Below, piece after piece: positions 1 through 8,237 of a stretch of 33,892 nucleotides of DNA. The stretch comes from an uncultured Ruminococcus sp. (GTDB taxonomy: Bacteria > Bacillota > Clostridia > Oscillospirales > Acutalibacteraceae). Where the stretch lies: assembly GCA_902765625.1 (NCBI GenBank), contig CACXAO010000023.1, positions 1 through 33,892 on the forward strand, read 5' to 3'. The position numbers and the translations under genes are program-made. Every line of letters starts with the position of its first letter. Position 1 is the first letter of the stretch. The notes under the pieces are model-generated. The model did not search any database. It saw only the letters and a list, made by a program, of their open reading frames with translations, and was not told where the DNA came from.

Positions 1-760
1 CCGATTTTTGGGATTCCTGTACGACGTAATTTCAATGCTGCTGAAGCTGAAAAATAACCTCATAACCGTTTCGTGCGGTTAATGAGCAGAGACTAATTAA
101 GCGTTTGGGCTTTTTCCCATTCGAAAAAGGAATCCCTCCTTCTTTATTCACATTACCCATGGATACCTTGTGATAGTAAAGCCATTACTACTTTTTTTTA
201 TGTAGTTGTTTTATATTCTGGAGTTTCAAGTTTTGAAAAGTCAGACGGGAAATATGACTTCTTCTAAGAGTTCAAGCCTAAATCACCGTCCCACCCGTCA
301 CATCGTCACGGAAATAATAAATTTTTCCCTGCTGCTTATGACAATTTTCCTGTTCATTCCGTGTTCATTATTGCCGGAAAACGCAATATAACACTATGTG
401 GTCAAACCTCGAAAAATGGCTTAAAACCTGCAAAAATCGCCTTTTTCGAGCCGGGATTTCGGCTTCTTCATGGACTTCAAATCCCTTGTCTTCCGATAAA
501 GCCATAAATCCGTGGGCTTCCTTCCTGATTATCACGGAATCATCGTTCACGATTGTTGGGCTTCCTATTGGAGTTTTGACGCTGTGACGCATTCCGTATG
601 ATGCGCTCATCTTTTGAGAGAACTGAACGGAATAATTGAATATAACGCTCTCGCTGAACACTTTTGGTGAAGAATAGCCGCAGTAAGGGTCAGATGAAGC
701 TGTACCGCGAAAACGTGCAGCAAAAGCAAAATAAAACTGTAAGTACGCGAAATAAAATAC
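1..760. other. AT-rich left flank, no recognisable gene
   Basis: This stretch is visibly more AT-rich than the genes that follow. An open frame on the plus strand enters from outside the window and stops at 80-82; its short tail is hydrophobic and could be the end of an upstream protein, but I do not recognise it. The minus-strand frame 368-856 runs back through the T-box leader, has no ribosome binding site and resembles no family I know. Small inverted repeats are visible (GGGATTCC at 10-17 with GGAATCCC at 129-136; CTTTTTC at 110-116 with GAAAAAG at 123-129). I see no tRNA, CRISPR or clear terminator. It may hold decayed sequence. Confidence 0.5.
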
Positions 761-789
761 TTGCAAAATAAAACGAATAGTGGTATTAT
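761..789 (+). promoter_or_regulatory. sigma-A promoter of pheST
   Basis: TTGCAA at 761-766 and TATTAT at 784-789 are separated by exactly 17 bp. Transcription would start near 796, right at the beginning of the T-box leader. Confidence 0.75.
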
Positions 790-796
790 GTAAAGA

Positions 797-1040
797 GATA
801 ACACGGCGACGGAGAGAGTAGCACGGAGCTACCGTTATGAAAGAGAGACGCGTCATCGGCTGAAAGCGCGTTATAACGGCTCAGTGTGAAGTTCACTCCC
901 GAGTGGTGAGGCTGAAACCGCAGTAGGCTTCAACGGCTTGCCCCGTTACAGGCACAATGAGCGTCCGGTAAAACGGAAATCAGGGTGGTACCACGGAAAT
1001 TTTTCGTCCCTGTGCAGGAAACTGCACAGGGCTTTTTTCT
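797..1040 (+). ncRNA. T-box leader (tRNA-Phe sensing)
   Basis: The canonical T-box sequence AGGGTGGTACCACGG lies at 982-996, just before a strong terminator and upstream of pheS. A purine-rich stem I region starts near 810. A TTC triplet at 892-894, inside GTGAAGTTCAC, is the likely specifier codon for phenylalanine and matches the downstream gene. In this family, uncharged tRNA-Phe pairs with the specifier and the T-box bulge and stabilises the antiterminator, so pheST is expressed when charged tRNA-Phe is scarce. Confidence 0.93.
1008..1038 (+). terminator. T-box regulated terminator
   Basis: A perfect 10-bp stem, CCCTGTGCAG at 1008-1017 with CTGCACAGGG at 1022-1031, closes a GAAA loop and is followed by a run of T. 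It is the alternative fold to the T-box antiterminator, which uses the sequence just upstream. Confidence 0.92.
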
Positions 1041-1072
1041 GCAAAATTACAAAATTTATATAGGAGGATACT

Positions 1073-2128
1073 ATGGACAACAGAATTGATGTTCTCAGAG
1101 AAGAAATCAAACAGAAGCTGAGCAGCGTCGGCGACCTTGCAGAGCTTGATAAGCTCAGAGTCGGCTATCTCGGCAAAAAGGGCAGCATCACCGCGCTGCT
1201 CAAGGGTATGAAGGATCTCACTAACGAGGAGAGAAAGACCTTCGGCGCAGAGGTAAACAAGCTCAAGGCGAATGCCGCCGAGCTGATTGACAAGAAGGTG
1301 GAGGAGCTTAACCGCAGAGCTATCGAAGCGGAGATAAAGCTCATGCCAGTTTTTGACGTTACAACTCCGCCTGAGCTCACACGCGGCTCATATCACCCCG
1401 TAACCCTTTCGCAGCGTCAGTGCGAGGCTGTGTTCAAGTCGATGGGCTTCACCGTAGAGGATTACGCCGAGGTCGTTACCGACTACGAGTGCTTTGAGGC
1501 GGTAAATATTCCCAAGCACCACCCTGCGCGCGATATGCAGGACACCTACTATCTCGAGAACGGTCAGCTGCTCAAAACCCAGACCTCCGCGGCTCAGAAC
1601 GCTATCCTCAGAAAGTACGGCAAAAACCTCGTCGAGAACGGCGTGCCGATCAAGGCTATCTTCCCGGGACGCTGCTTCCGCAACGAGGCTACCGACGCCT
1701 GCCACGAGAATACCTTCTTCCAGATGGAGGGTATGATGGTGGACAAGGATATCTCTATTTCAAACCTCATTTACTTTATGAAAACAATGCTCTCCGAGGT
1801 GTTCAGACGCGACATCAAGGTTCGCCTGCGTCCGGGCTTCTTCCCGTTCGTAGAACCCGGCTTCGAGCTTGACATCAACTGCGAGATCTGCGGCGGCGAT
1901 GGCTGTCCCTCATGCAAGCACAGCGGCTGGCTGGAGCTTTGCCCCTGCGGAATGATTCACCCGAACGTTCTGCGCGAGGGCGGCGTAGACCCTGAAAAGT
2001 ATACCGGCTTTGCGTTCGGTCTGGGTCTTACCCGTCTTGCGATGATGAAGTACGGCGTCAAGGACATCCGTGACCTCAACAGCGGCAACCTCAAGGCGCT
2101 GTCGCAGTTCACCGACGATGATAACTAA
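1073..2128 (+). CDS. pheS: phenylalanine--tRNA ligase alpha subunit
   Basis: This is the catalytic alpha subunit of the alpha2-beta2 PheRS, which activates phenylalanine with ATP and charges tRNA-Phe in the cytoplasm. The N-terminal ~90 residues are a charged coiled coil used in tRNA binding. The class II synthetase core follows, with a motif 2-like segment (FPGRCFRNEATDACHENTFF) and the C-terminal motif 3 (GFAFGLGLTRLAMMKYGV). A Cys-rich insert (CEICGGDGCPSCKHSGW, about residues 274-290) resembles a metal-binding knuckle and is known in some bacterial PheS proteins. At 351 aa the length is normal. The start has a clear AGGAGG-like site (TAGGAGGATACTATG). It sits behind the T-box and 15 bp ahead of pheT, so the two subunits are made from one transcript. 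Confidence 0.97.
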   Translation: MDNRIDVLREEIKQKLSSVGDLAELDKLRVGYLGKKGSITALLKGMKDLTNEERKTFGAEVNKLKANAAELIDKKVEELNRRAIEAEIKLMPVFDVTTPPELTRGSYHPVTLSQRQCEAVFKSMGFTVEDYAEVVTDYECFEAVNIPKHHPARDMQDTYYLENGQLLKTQTSAAQNAILRKYGKNLVENGVPIKAIFPGRCFRNEATDACHENTFFQMEGMMVDKDISISNLIYFMKTMLSEVFRRDIKVRLRPGFFPFVEPGFELDINCEICGGDGCPSCKHSGWLELCPCGMIHPNVLREGGVDPEKYTGFAFGLGLTRLAMMKYGVKDIRDLNSGNLKALSQFTDDDN

Positions 2129-2143
2129 GGGAGGGTATAAGCT

Positions 2144-4510
2144 ATGTTCCTGTCAATGAACTGGATTTCGGACTTCGTGGATTTTACGGGTCTTGATAAG
2201 GTGGATCTGATTCACCGTTTTTCGCTTTCTACCGCCGAGGTGGAGAACGAGATTTTCTTTAAGGGTTCCGAGCTGAGCGGCGTGGTTGTCGCGGAGATCA
2301 AGTCCGTCGAGAATCACCCCGATTCAAAGAAGCTCCATCTTTTGAAGGTCGACGCCGGCGAGCCTGAGCTGACCGACGTTGTGTGCGGCGCGCCGAACGT
2401 GCGCGTCGGAATGAAAACCGCTTTCGCCAAGGTAGGCGCAAAGCTGGGCGAGATCGAAATCGCGCCCCGTCCTCTTGCGGGACATATGTCATACGGAATG
2501 TGCTGCTCCGAGTCTGAAATCGGCATCAGCGACGACCATTCCGGCATTATGGAAATCACCGACGACGTGCCCAACGGCACCGACATCAAGGACGTTTACG
2601 ATATCGACGACATCATCTTTGAGGTCGACAACAAGTCCCTCACCAACCGTCCCGACCTCTGGGGTCACTACGGAATCGCGCGTGAGTTCGCGGCACTTGC
2701 CGGCAGAGAACTCAAGCCGCTCGATACCGCCGATCCGGAGGCTTACAGCGAGCTTGCAAAGGTCGATATGAAAATCGAGGATCCGCTCTGTCAGCGTTAT
2801 TCCTGCCTGCAGGTCGAGAATATCTCGCGCAGCGTCAGCCCTGTCAACATGAGAATCCGCCTTTTCTACTGCGGAATGCGCGGTATCAACTTCCTCGCAG
2901 ACCTCACAAACTACCTCATGCTCGAAATGGGTCAGCCCATGCACGCGTTCGATTCGCGCAAGGTAGGCAAAATCCGCATCAAGCGCTTTGAGCAGCCCTT
3001 CGTTTTCCAAACCCTCGACGGCGTTGAGAGAAATATCGACGAGAACACCCTGATGATATGCAACGACAACACTCCCGTCGCGATCGCCGGCATTATGGGC
3101 GGTCTTGATTCCGAGATCGTTGAGGACACCACCACCCTCACCCTCGAATCCGCCACCTTTGACGCGGCTTCAATCCGCAAGTCGACCGTCCGTCTTGCTC
3201 ACCGCACCGACGCTTCAATGCGCTACGAAAAGAGTCTTGACCCCGAGCTGACCGTTCCGGCAATCGCCCGTTTCCTCTATCTGCTGATGAAGTACGACGG
3301 CGGCGTTAAGGTCGTTTCGGCGCTGACCGACGAGTCCGCGTTTGAGTATCCGCAGGTTGACCTCAGCTTTGACAAGAGCTTCGTCGACCGCTACACCGGC
3401 ATTGAGATCGACAACGACACCATCGTCAAGACCCTCACAAGCCTCGGCTTTAAGGTAACCCTCGACGGCGACAAATTCGACGTTCTCGTTCCCTCGTGGA
3501 GAGCGACGAAGGATGTTACCATGAACGCCGACATCATCGAGGAGATCACCCGTATTTACGGCTACGATAATTTTGCGGTCAACACCACCCGTTCGCCGCT
3601 TTATCCCGTCCGCGAGGACGTTGTAAAGAACAACGAGGACAGAATCAAGGACATGCTCGTTAAGCGTTACAGTCTGCACGAGGTTCACTCCTACATCTGG
3701 GCTTACGCGGACGAGCAGAAGGCTCTCGGCATTCCCGTTGAGGAGAATGTCCGCCTGCTCAACGCCACCAACCCCAACATCGAGACTATCCGCCGTTCGA
3801 TGATCCCCACCCAGCTCTGTCAGGTAAAGAGCAACGTCGGCTACGCGCCCGATTTCGGCATCTTCGAGGTCGGCAGAGTGGTTGACGGTGTTGACGAAAA
3901 CAACCTCTGCGTTGAGCATAAAATGCTCGCAATCACCCTTTACAGCAAGACGAAGGACGTCCGCACGCTCTACTTTGAGCTGCGCGATATGCTCGCGACG
4001 ATCGCCGACGACCTCAAGCACAAGTCCCTCGGCTACAAAATCGCTCAGCCGAAGCACTGCTACGAGCACCCCGTCAACCTCAACACTATCATCCTTGACG
4101 GCGTGGAGATCGGCAAGATCGGAATCGTTCACCCGACAGTCGGCAAGAAGATCGACAAGAAGAGCAGCGTCGTGTTCGCGGAGATCGACATGAACGCGTT
4201 CGCGGATGCTGAAAACGCCTCCATCTGCTACGAGGAGCCTTCAAAGTTCCCGCCGATGGATTACGACATCAGCGTTGTTGTTCCCGCCGGCGTGTTCTAC
4301 GCAGACCTCGAGCACTGCTGGAAGAACGAGGGCAGGGGTATTCTTAAAAACACCAAAATCGTAGACACCTACGACACCGAGATTTTCCACAGCATTACCA
4401 TCCGCTTTGAGTTCTCGTCCGCAGAGCGCACGCTCAGCTCGGGCGAGGTTCAGGAGATCATGGATAAGATTATTGCCAATCTCAAGGAGATAAAGGTTAC
4501 GCTCAGATAA
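2144..4510 (+). CDS. pheT: phenylalanine--tRNA ligase beta subunit
   Basis: This is the beta subunit of PheRS, needed for tRNA-Phe binding and for editing of mischarged Tyr-tRNA-Phe. The 788-aa length fits the full-length bacterial form. In order I see: the N-terminal region; an OB-fold tRNA-binding domain around residues 40-150 (VVAEIKSVENHPDSKKLHLL, then VVCGAPNVRVGMK); the B3/B4 editing region; the B5 domain; the catalytic-like core (GIFEVGRV region); and a C-terminal FDX-ACB anticodon-binding domain (FPPMDYDISVVVPAG to the end). GGGAGGG precedes the ATG at a good distance. It follows pheS on the same T-box-controlled transcript and ends just before a strong terminator. Confidence 0.97.
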   Translation: MFLSMNWISDFVDFTGLDKVDLIHRFSLSTAEVENEIFFKGSELSGVVVAEIKSVENHPDSKKLHLLKVDAGEPELTDVVCGAPNVRVGMKTAFAKVGAKLGEIEIAPRPLAGHMSYGMCCSESEIGISDDHSGIMEITDDVPNGTDIKDVYDIDDIIFEVDNKSLTNRPDLWGHYGIAREFAALAGRELKPLDTADPEAYSELAKVDMKIEDPLCQRYSCLQVENISRSVSPVNMRIRLFYCGMRGINFLADLTNYLMLEMGQPMHAFDSRKVGKIRIKRFEQPFVFQTLDGVERNIDENTLMICNDNTPVAIAGIMGGLDSEIVEDTTTLTLESATFDAASIRKSTVRLAHRTDASMRYEKSLDPELTVPAIARFLYLLMKYDGGVKVVSALTDESAFEYPQVDLSFDKSFVDRYTGIEIDNDTIVKTLTSLGFKVTLDGDKFDVLVPSWRATKDVTMNADIIEEITRIYGYDNFAVNTTRSPLYPVREDVVKNNEDRIKDMLVKRYSLHEVHSYIWAYADEQKALGIPVEENVRLLNATNPNIETIRRSMIPTQLCQVKSNVGYAPDFGIFEVGRVVDGVDENNLCVEHKMLAITLYSKTKDVRTLYFELRDMLATIADDLKHKSLGYKIAQPKHCYEHPVNLNTIILDGVEIGKIGIVHPTVGKKIDKKSSVVFAEIDMNAFADAENASICYEEPSKFPPMDYDISVVVPAGVFYADLEHCWKNEGRGILKNTKIVDTYDTEIFHSITIRFEFSSAERTLSSGEVQEIMDKIIANLKEIKVTLR

Positions 4511-4514
4511 AACA

Positions 4515-4546
4515 AAAGCGGAAGCGCCGGGTGCGCTTCCGTTTTT
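4515..4546 (+). terminator. terminator after pheT
   Basis: CGGAAGCGC at 4519-4527 pairs with GCGCTTCCG at 4533-4541 around a 5-nt loop, preceded by AAAA and followed by TTTTT. It closes the pheST operon. Confidence 0.92.
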
Positions 4547-4646
4547 ATGTATACTTCTCTGTCCTCCGTTGATGACCGTTTCAGGAGATGAACGTTTTCA
4601 AAGGGGGAGAGAGCGCCCGGTATAGCTTTAAAATGTATAAAAAGAC

Positions 4647-4675
4647 TTGCAATTTTTAGCTTTTTCCTGTATAAT
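4647..4675 (+). promoter_or_regulatory. sigma-A promoter of ireB
   Basis: TTGCAA at 4647-4652 and TATAAT at 4670-4675 are separated by 17 bp. The site lies about 30 bp ahead of the ireB start. Confidence 0.8.
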
Positions 4676-4706
4676 AATAAAATAGATAAACGGGAGGTGC
4701 TTCGGT

Positions 4707-4952
4707 ATGTTAGAAAAGACGATGATTTTTTCCTTGGGCGATGAAAAGGACGATCAGATAAAAACCGGACTTACAATCGTATATGACGCGCTGCGGCAGA
4801 AGGGCTACAACCCTATTAACCAGATTGTGGGCTATATTCTCAGCGAGGATCCCACGTACATCACTACCTTCAATAACGCGCGCAACATCATCAGCGCGAT
4901 TGACCGCGACGATCTGCTCGAAGCACTGGTTAAATCGTATCTTAATGTTTAA
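4707..4952 (+). CDS. ireB: IreB family regulatory phosphoprotein (UPF0297)
   Basis: This 81-aa protein has the conserved UPF0297/IreB pattern, with a Thr-rich N-terminus around [10 protein letters not shown], then [37 protein letters not shown] and a charged helical end. In Enterococcus, IreB is the substrate of the PASTA kinase IreK and tunes cephalosporin resistance; the same role here is inference, and no such kinase is in this window. The start is supported by GGGAGGTG eight bases upstream and a consensus promoter. The family is commonly followed by ruvX (Holliday junction resolvase). Here that place holds a MITE-like element whose outer end includes the ireB stop codon. The native C-terminus may therefore have been altered by a residue or two. 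Confidence 0.93.
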   Translation: MLEKTMIFSLGDEKDDQIKTGLTIVYDALRQKGYNPINQIVGYILSEDPTYITTFNNARNIISAIDRDDLLEALVKSYLNV

Positions 4953-5117
4953 GGCAATTCCGCACAATTCGGGTGTGCGGATTGCGAAGTAAGTTTTTTC
5001 GTCAGCTTGAAAAAATAAATTGAGGTAAGGCTGACGCCTTGCCGAGATTTTTTTGGCGAGTTGACGGAATAAAATTCAAGCAAGGCGTACGCCGTGAATT
5101 GAGCGGTGTTGCCTTAA
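4949..5117. mobile_element. MITE-like inverted-repeat element (~169 bp)
   Basis: The two ends form an imperfect 22-bp terminal inverted repeat: TTAAGGCAATTCCGCACAAT... at 4949-4970, against the complement of the segment ending GCGGTGTTGCCTTAA at 5117 (19 of 22 positions agree). The interior also folds on itself: GGTAAGGC-TGAC-GCCTTGCC forms a hairpin near the centre, flanked by CGTCAGCTTG and GAGTTGACG arms. There is no coding capacity. The TA at each edge would fit a TA target-site duplication of the IS630/Tc1-mariner kind, which is inference. It lies exactly between the ireB stop codon and the ribosome binding site of the next gene. Confidence 0.72.
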
Positions 5118-5133
5118 GAAAGGATGATGCCTT

Positions 5134-5436
5134 GTGGCAGAAGCGAAAGCGCCAAAGGAGTTCTCTACCTATAAGGGCAGACCTCTTGTTCGCTGCGGCG
5201 ACGAAATCTACTACGGCAACATGGAAGAGCCGTATGTCATCAGACTTCAGATCAAGTCCAAAAAGGAGGTCGGCGGAATAGAGGTTGCCGACAAGATCAC
5301 GGTTCAGCTGATGGCTACCGACCCATACCTTTTACCAAGAAAGGCGATCGTAAAGACCAGCGAAAAGCAGGGCTTTTATCTTGCGATGGATATCGCCGAC
5401 ATCTGGCTCGGCAGAGCACTTGCAGGAAAAATGTAG
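5134..5436 (+). CDS. conserved clostridial protein of unknown function
   Basis: This 100-aa soluble protein has no signal peptide or membrane segment. From memory it resembles small hypothetical proteins common in Ruminococcaceae-type clostridia, with a pattern like YKGRPLVRCGDEIYYGNM, then YVIRLQI, VADKITVQLM, DPYLLPRKAIVKTSEK and a helical end (LAMDIADIWLGRALAG). No function is known to me. The start is GTG at 5134, chosen because AAAGGA lies about nine bases upstream. That site begins only a few bases after the MITE-like element, so the insertion left it intact. The gene ends just before a terminator and is probably read from the ireB promoter through the element. Confidence 0.85.
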   Translation: MAEAKAPKEFSTYKGRPLVRCGDEIYYGNMEEPYVIRLQIKSKKEVGGIEVADKITVQLMATDPYLLPRKAIVKTSEKQGFYLAMDIADIWLGRALAGKM

Positions 5437-5443
5437 TAAAAAG

Positions 5444-5474
5444 AAAGGAGCGCTTAGTTCAGGCGCTCCTTTTT
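5444..5474. terminator. bidirectional terminator between convergent genes
   Basis: AAAGGAGCGC at 5444-5453 pairs with GCGCTCCTTT at 5463-5472, with T runs on the plus strand and A-rich sequence at the other side. It lies between the plus-strand unknown gene and the minus-strand lipoprotein and can serve both. Confidence 0.85.
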
Positions 5475-5481
5475 GCGTGCA

Positions 5482-6213
5482 TTAATTTGTGTTGAGGTTA
5501 ACGCTGTAGGTCTTTGCCGAGGGACTGTACTGCATATCGCCGCGCACAACGCCGCTCTGGAAGTAGTCGCGCTGATACTGGTACGCGTCCTGATAATTGT
5601 CGCGCAGGATCTCGTCTTCATAGTCGCAGCGCACGTCGGTGGGCTTGAAGTAGGTCAGGTACTTTTTCTGTCCGTTTACAACAACAGAGCCTGCCGGATG
5701 ATCGATTTCAACATTCGATTCCTCGTCGTTCAGCGATACCGAGAACAGGAAGCCGAGACTCGCTCTGCCGTATTTCTCAATGCCTCTGATAAGGTTCGAT
5801 GCCTCATAGAACTCCAGATAATAGCTGCCTTTCTCGGAGGTGCCTGTTACGGCGTAGACCTTGCCTTTCCACTCGGTGATAGTGAAGGTGATGCCGAGAG
5901 TGTCGTCGGTGTATGTGTCGTCGGTTACAAGAACGAAGCCGCCGTCCTGAACGATGGGATAATCCCATTCAACGGAGCTGCTCTCTGTAGTGGGAGCTTC
6001 TGTCGCGGCTTCTGTTGTTGCGGCTTCTGTTGTCGCGGCAGCGGTTGTGGCTGCGGCGGTTGTTGCGGCAGGCGCGTTTGTCGCGATCTGAACGGAGGTG
6101 GTAGGCTCGTTTCTTCCGCCCAAAATGTCCTTGATGATGTTGCAGCCCGAAAATACCGTAACGGCGGTTGCCGCGGATAGGGTAAGAGCCAGCGCTGCGG
6201 TCAGCTTTTTCAT
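5482..6213 (-). CDS. putative lipoprotein with Thr/Ala-rich linker
   Basis: This 243-aa protein starts with a lipoprotein signal peptide (MKKLTAALALTLSA...) ending in the lipobox VFSGC, so Cys24 is the predicted lipid-modified residue. A low-complexity Ala/Thr/Glu linker follows at about residues 40-78, of the sort that spaces a domain away from the membrane through the cell wall. The remaining ~165 residues form a mixed alpha/beta extracytoplasmic domain that I do not recognise; there are no Cys residues or obvious catalytic motifs. AAAGGAG lies upstream of the ATG. No own promoter is evident in the 75 bp after khpA, although a strong terminator lies there, so its transcription is unclear. 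Confidence 0.82.
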   Translation of the reverse strand: MKKLTAALALTLSAATAVTVFSGCNIIKDILGGRNEPTTSVQIATNAPAATTAAATTAAATTEAATTEAATEAPTTESSSVEWDYPIVQDGGFVLVTDDTYTDDTLGITFTITEWKGKVYAVTGTSEKGSYYLEFYEASNLIRGIEKYGRASLGFLFSVSLNDEESNVEIDHPAGSVVVNGQKKYLTYFKPTDVRCDYEDEILRDNYQDAYQYQRDYFQSGVVRGDMQYSPSAKTYSVNLNTN

Positions 6214-6253
6214 GCGTAAATCTCCTTTGCGAGTGGATTTGTCAATTTATTAA

Positions 6254-6281
6254 CAAACAAAAAGGGCGGTATACGCCCTTT
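6254..6281 (-). terminator. terminator after khpA
   Basis: AAAGGGCG at 6261-6268 and CGCCCTTT at 6274-6281 form the stem. Read on the minus strand it is followed by TTTTTGTTTG. It ends the ylxM-ffh-rpsP-khpA transcript. Confidence 0.85.
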
Positions 6282-6287
6282 AACTGT

Positions 6288-6521
6288 TTAGTCGATTTCA
6301 ACCATAACTCTTTCATCCATGCGGATAGACGCGCTCTTGGCGATCGTGCGGATAGCCTTGGCGATTCTGCCCTGCTTACCGATGATTCTGCCCATGTCGT
6401 CCTCTGCAACGTGGATGTGGTATACGGTCACGCCTTCCTCGTTGGTCTCGTCTCTGTCAACGCTTACTGCGTCGGGGTCGTCTACCAAGCCCTTGGCGAT
6501 GATAGCAAGTAATTCCTGCAT
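6288..6521 (-). CDS. khpA: KH-domain RNA-binding protein KhpA (YlqC)
   Basis: This 77-aa protein is essentially one KH domain, with the GXXG-type RNA-binding loop in GRIIGKQGRIAKAIRTI (about residues 44-60). KhpA partners with KhpB/EloR in Firmicutes to bind RNAs and affect cell elongation and division; that partner is not in this window. It is the last gene of ylxM-ffh-rpsP-khpA, 24 bp after rpsP, the place the family usually holds. GGAAGGAA precedes the ATG. In many Firmicutes rimM and trmD follow directly. Here they lie about 9 kb away on the other strand. Confidence 0.95.
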   Translation of the reverse strand: MQELLAIIAKGLVDDPDAVSVDRDETNEEGVTVYHIHVAEDDMGRIIGKQGRIAKAIRTIAKSASIRMDERVMVEID

Positions 6522-6545
6522 TCTACTATTCCTTCCTGCCCGAAA

Positions 6546-6791
6546 TTAGTCGATGATGCCGTTTTTCTTGAGCAGAGCCTTTACGGTATCGGTGGGCTGA
6601 GCGCCGTTGGCGATCCACTTCTTAACAGCCTCGGCGTCTACGTTGAACTCAGAGGGCTTCTTGAGGATGTCGTAGGTACCGATTTCCTCGATGAATCTGC
6701 CGTTTCTGGGATATCTTGAATCCGCAACGATTACTCTGTAGTAGGGAGCCTTCTTGGAGCCCATTCTTCTAAGTCTGATTTTTACTGCCAT
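6546..6791 (-). CDS. rpsP: 30S ribosomal protein S16
   Basis: The 81-aa sequence is a full-length bS16, with the signature [20 protein letters not shown], then [19 protein letters not shown], and the C-terminal [17 protein letters not shown]16 binds 16S rRNA and helps assembly of the small subunit. GAGGTG lies seven bases before the ATG. It sits between ffh and khpA, the standard order, and is co-transcribed with them. Confidence 0.98.
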   Translation of the reverse strand: MAVKIRLRRMGSKKAPYYRVIVADSRYPRNGRFIEEIGTYDILKKPSEFNVDAEAVKKWIANGAQPTDTVKALLKKNGIID

Positions 6792-6856
6792 AATTTACAC
6801 CTCTATAAAAATTTTGATTATATATTCACCATTGTAAAATGGAAGAATAGCGTTGG

Positions 6857-8233
6857 TTAAAACGGCATTCCGTTGCCGCCGCCGCCCATCGGCATTCCGC
6901 CGAGTCCGGGAAGCATTTTGTTTTTGCGGCGCTTCTTTGAGCCTTTGCCGCCCTTCATCTGCTTGATCATCTTCTGCATCTGTTCAAGCTGCTTGAGGAG
7001 CTTGTTGACCTCCTCGACGCTTCTGCCCGAGCCTGCCGCGATACGGCGTTTTCTCGAGGGATTGATGATCGAGGGATTTGCTCTCTCTTCGGGGGTCATC
7101 GAGTAAATAAGTGCCTGCAGCCAGTCGATCTGCCTGTCGTCGATGTCGACGTCGTCGAGCTGGTTGCCGATTCCGGGAAGCTTCGAGAGTATGCCCTTGA
7201 GCGGTCCCATCTTTTTTATCTGGTTGAACTGCTCGTTGAGGTCGTTGAAGTCGAGCTTGTTGTTGAGCATTTTCTGCGCCATTTCCTCGGCTTTTTTCTC
7301 GTCGAGCTTGCTCTGCGCGTTCTCGATCAGGGTGAGCACGTCGCCCATGCCGAGAATACGGCTCGCCATACGGTCGGGGTGGAACACCTCTAGGTCGTCG
7401 AGCTTTTCGCCCGTACCGGCGAACTTGATCGGCTTGCCGGTCACCGCCTTTACGGAGAGCGCCGCACCGCCTCTGGTGTCGCCGTCGAGCTTTGTGAGGA
7501 TAACGCCGGTGATTTCGAGCAGGTCGTTGAAGCTCTTTGCCACGTTGACCGCGTCCTGACCTGTCATCGAGTCGATAACGAGGAGGATCTCGTCGGGGCT
7601 GACCTCAGCCTTTACCTCTTTAAGCTCGTTCATCAGCACCTCGTCGATGTGCAGACGGCCGGCGGTATCGAGGATCACAACGTCGTTGCCGTAGTCCTTT
7701 GCGTGACGAACTGCCGCTCGCGCGATCTTAACGGGGTTTTCGGTGCCCATCTCAAAAACGGGAACGCCTGCCTTTTCGCCGACGACCTTGAGCTGATCGA
7801 TAGCTGCCGGACGGTAGATGTCGCAGGCAACGAGCATCGGGCGGCGGTTCTGCGCCTTGAGCATTTTTGCGAGCTTCGCCGAGTGGGTAGTTTTACCCGA
7901 ACCCTGCAGACCGCACATCATAATTACGGTCGGAGGCTTTGAGTTGAAGTTGAGCCTTTCGTTTTCGCCGCCCATAAGAGAAGTAAGCTCCTCGTCGACG
8001 ATTTTGATTACCATCTGCGCAGGAGTAAGGCTCTCCATTACATCCTGACCGATGGCGCGTTCGGTGACCTTGTTGGTAAAGTCCTTCGCGACCTTGTAGT
8101 TAACGTCAGCCTCGAGCAGTGCGAGTCTGACCTCGCGCATTGCGCCTTTAACGTCGTTTTCGCTAAGCTTACCCTTGCTTTTAAGTTTTTTGAACGCGTT
8201 GCTTATTTTATCCGCAAGTCCTTCAAATGCCAT
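6857..8233 (-). CDS. ffh: signal recognition particle protein Ffh
   Basis: This is the GTPase of the signal recognition particle, which binds SRP RNA and signal sequences of nascent membrane proteins and docks with FtsY. The 458-aa sequence shows an N-terminal helical domain, then the NG domain with P-loop [31 protein letters not shown] and [10 protein letters not shown]. The C-terminal M domain contains [13 protein letters not shown], the SRP RNA-binding loop, and ends in a Met/Gly-rich tail ([13 protein letters not shown]), usual in clostridia. It starts four bases after the ylxM stop codon, and its ribosome binding site lies inside the end of ylxM, so the two are translationally close. Confidence 0.98.
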   Translation of the reverse strand: MAFEGLADKISNAFKKLKSKGKLSENDVKGAMREVRLALLEADVNYKVAKDFTNKVTERAIGQDVMESLTPAQMVIKIVDEELTSLMGGENERLNFNSKPPTVIMMCGLQGSGKTTHSAKLAKMLKAQNRRPMLVACDIYRPAAIDQLKVVGEKAGVPVFEMGTENPVKIARAAVRHAKDYGNDVVILDTAGRLHIDEVLMNELKEVKAEVSPDEILLVIDSMTGQDAVNVAKSFNDLLEITGVILTKLDGDTRGGAALSVKAVTGKPIKFAGTGEKLDDLEVFHPDRMASRILGMGDVLTLIENAQSKLDEKKAEEMAQKMLNNKLDFNDLNEQFNQIKKMGPLKGILSKLPGIGNQLDDVDIDDRQIDWLQALIYSMTPEERANPSIINPSRKRRIAAGSGRSVEEVNKLLKQLEQMQKMIKQMKGGKGSKKRRKNKMLPGLGGMPMGGGGNGMPF

Positions 8234-8237
8234 AAGC

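Noticed and set aside
368-856. 162-codon minus-strand open frame
   Set aside because: It begins inside the T-box leader and crosses the pheST promoter, has no ribosome binding site and no recognisable family. I leave it uncalled.
3215-4132. 305-codon minus-strand open frame within pheT
   Set aside because: It is a shadow of pheT in GC-rich sequence, rich in Val/Asp/Leu, with no independent support.
5473-6180. 235-codon plus-strand frame opposite the lipoprotein
   Set aside because: The minus-strand protein has a signal peptide, lipobox and ribosome binding site; the plus frame mirrors its Ala/Thr linker as a Cys/Gly run.
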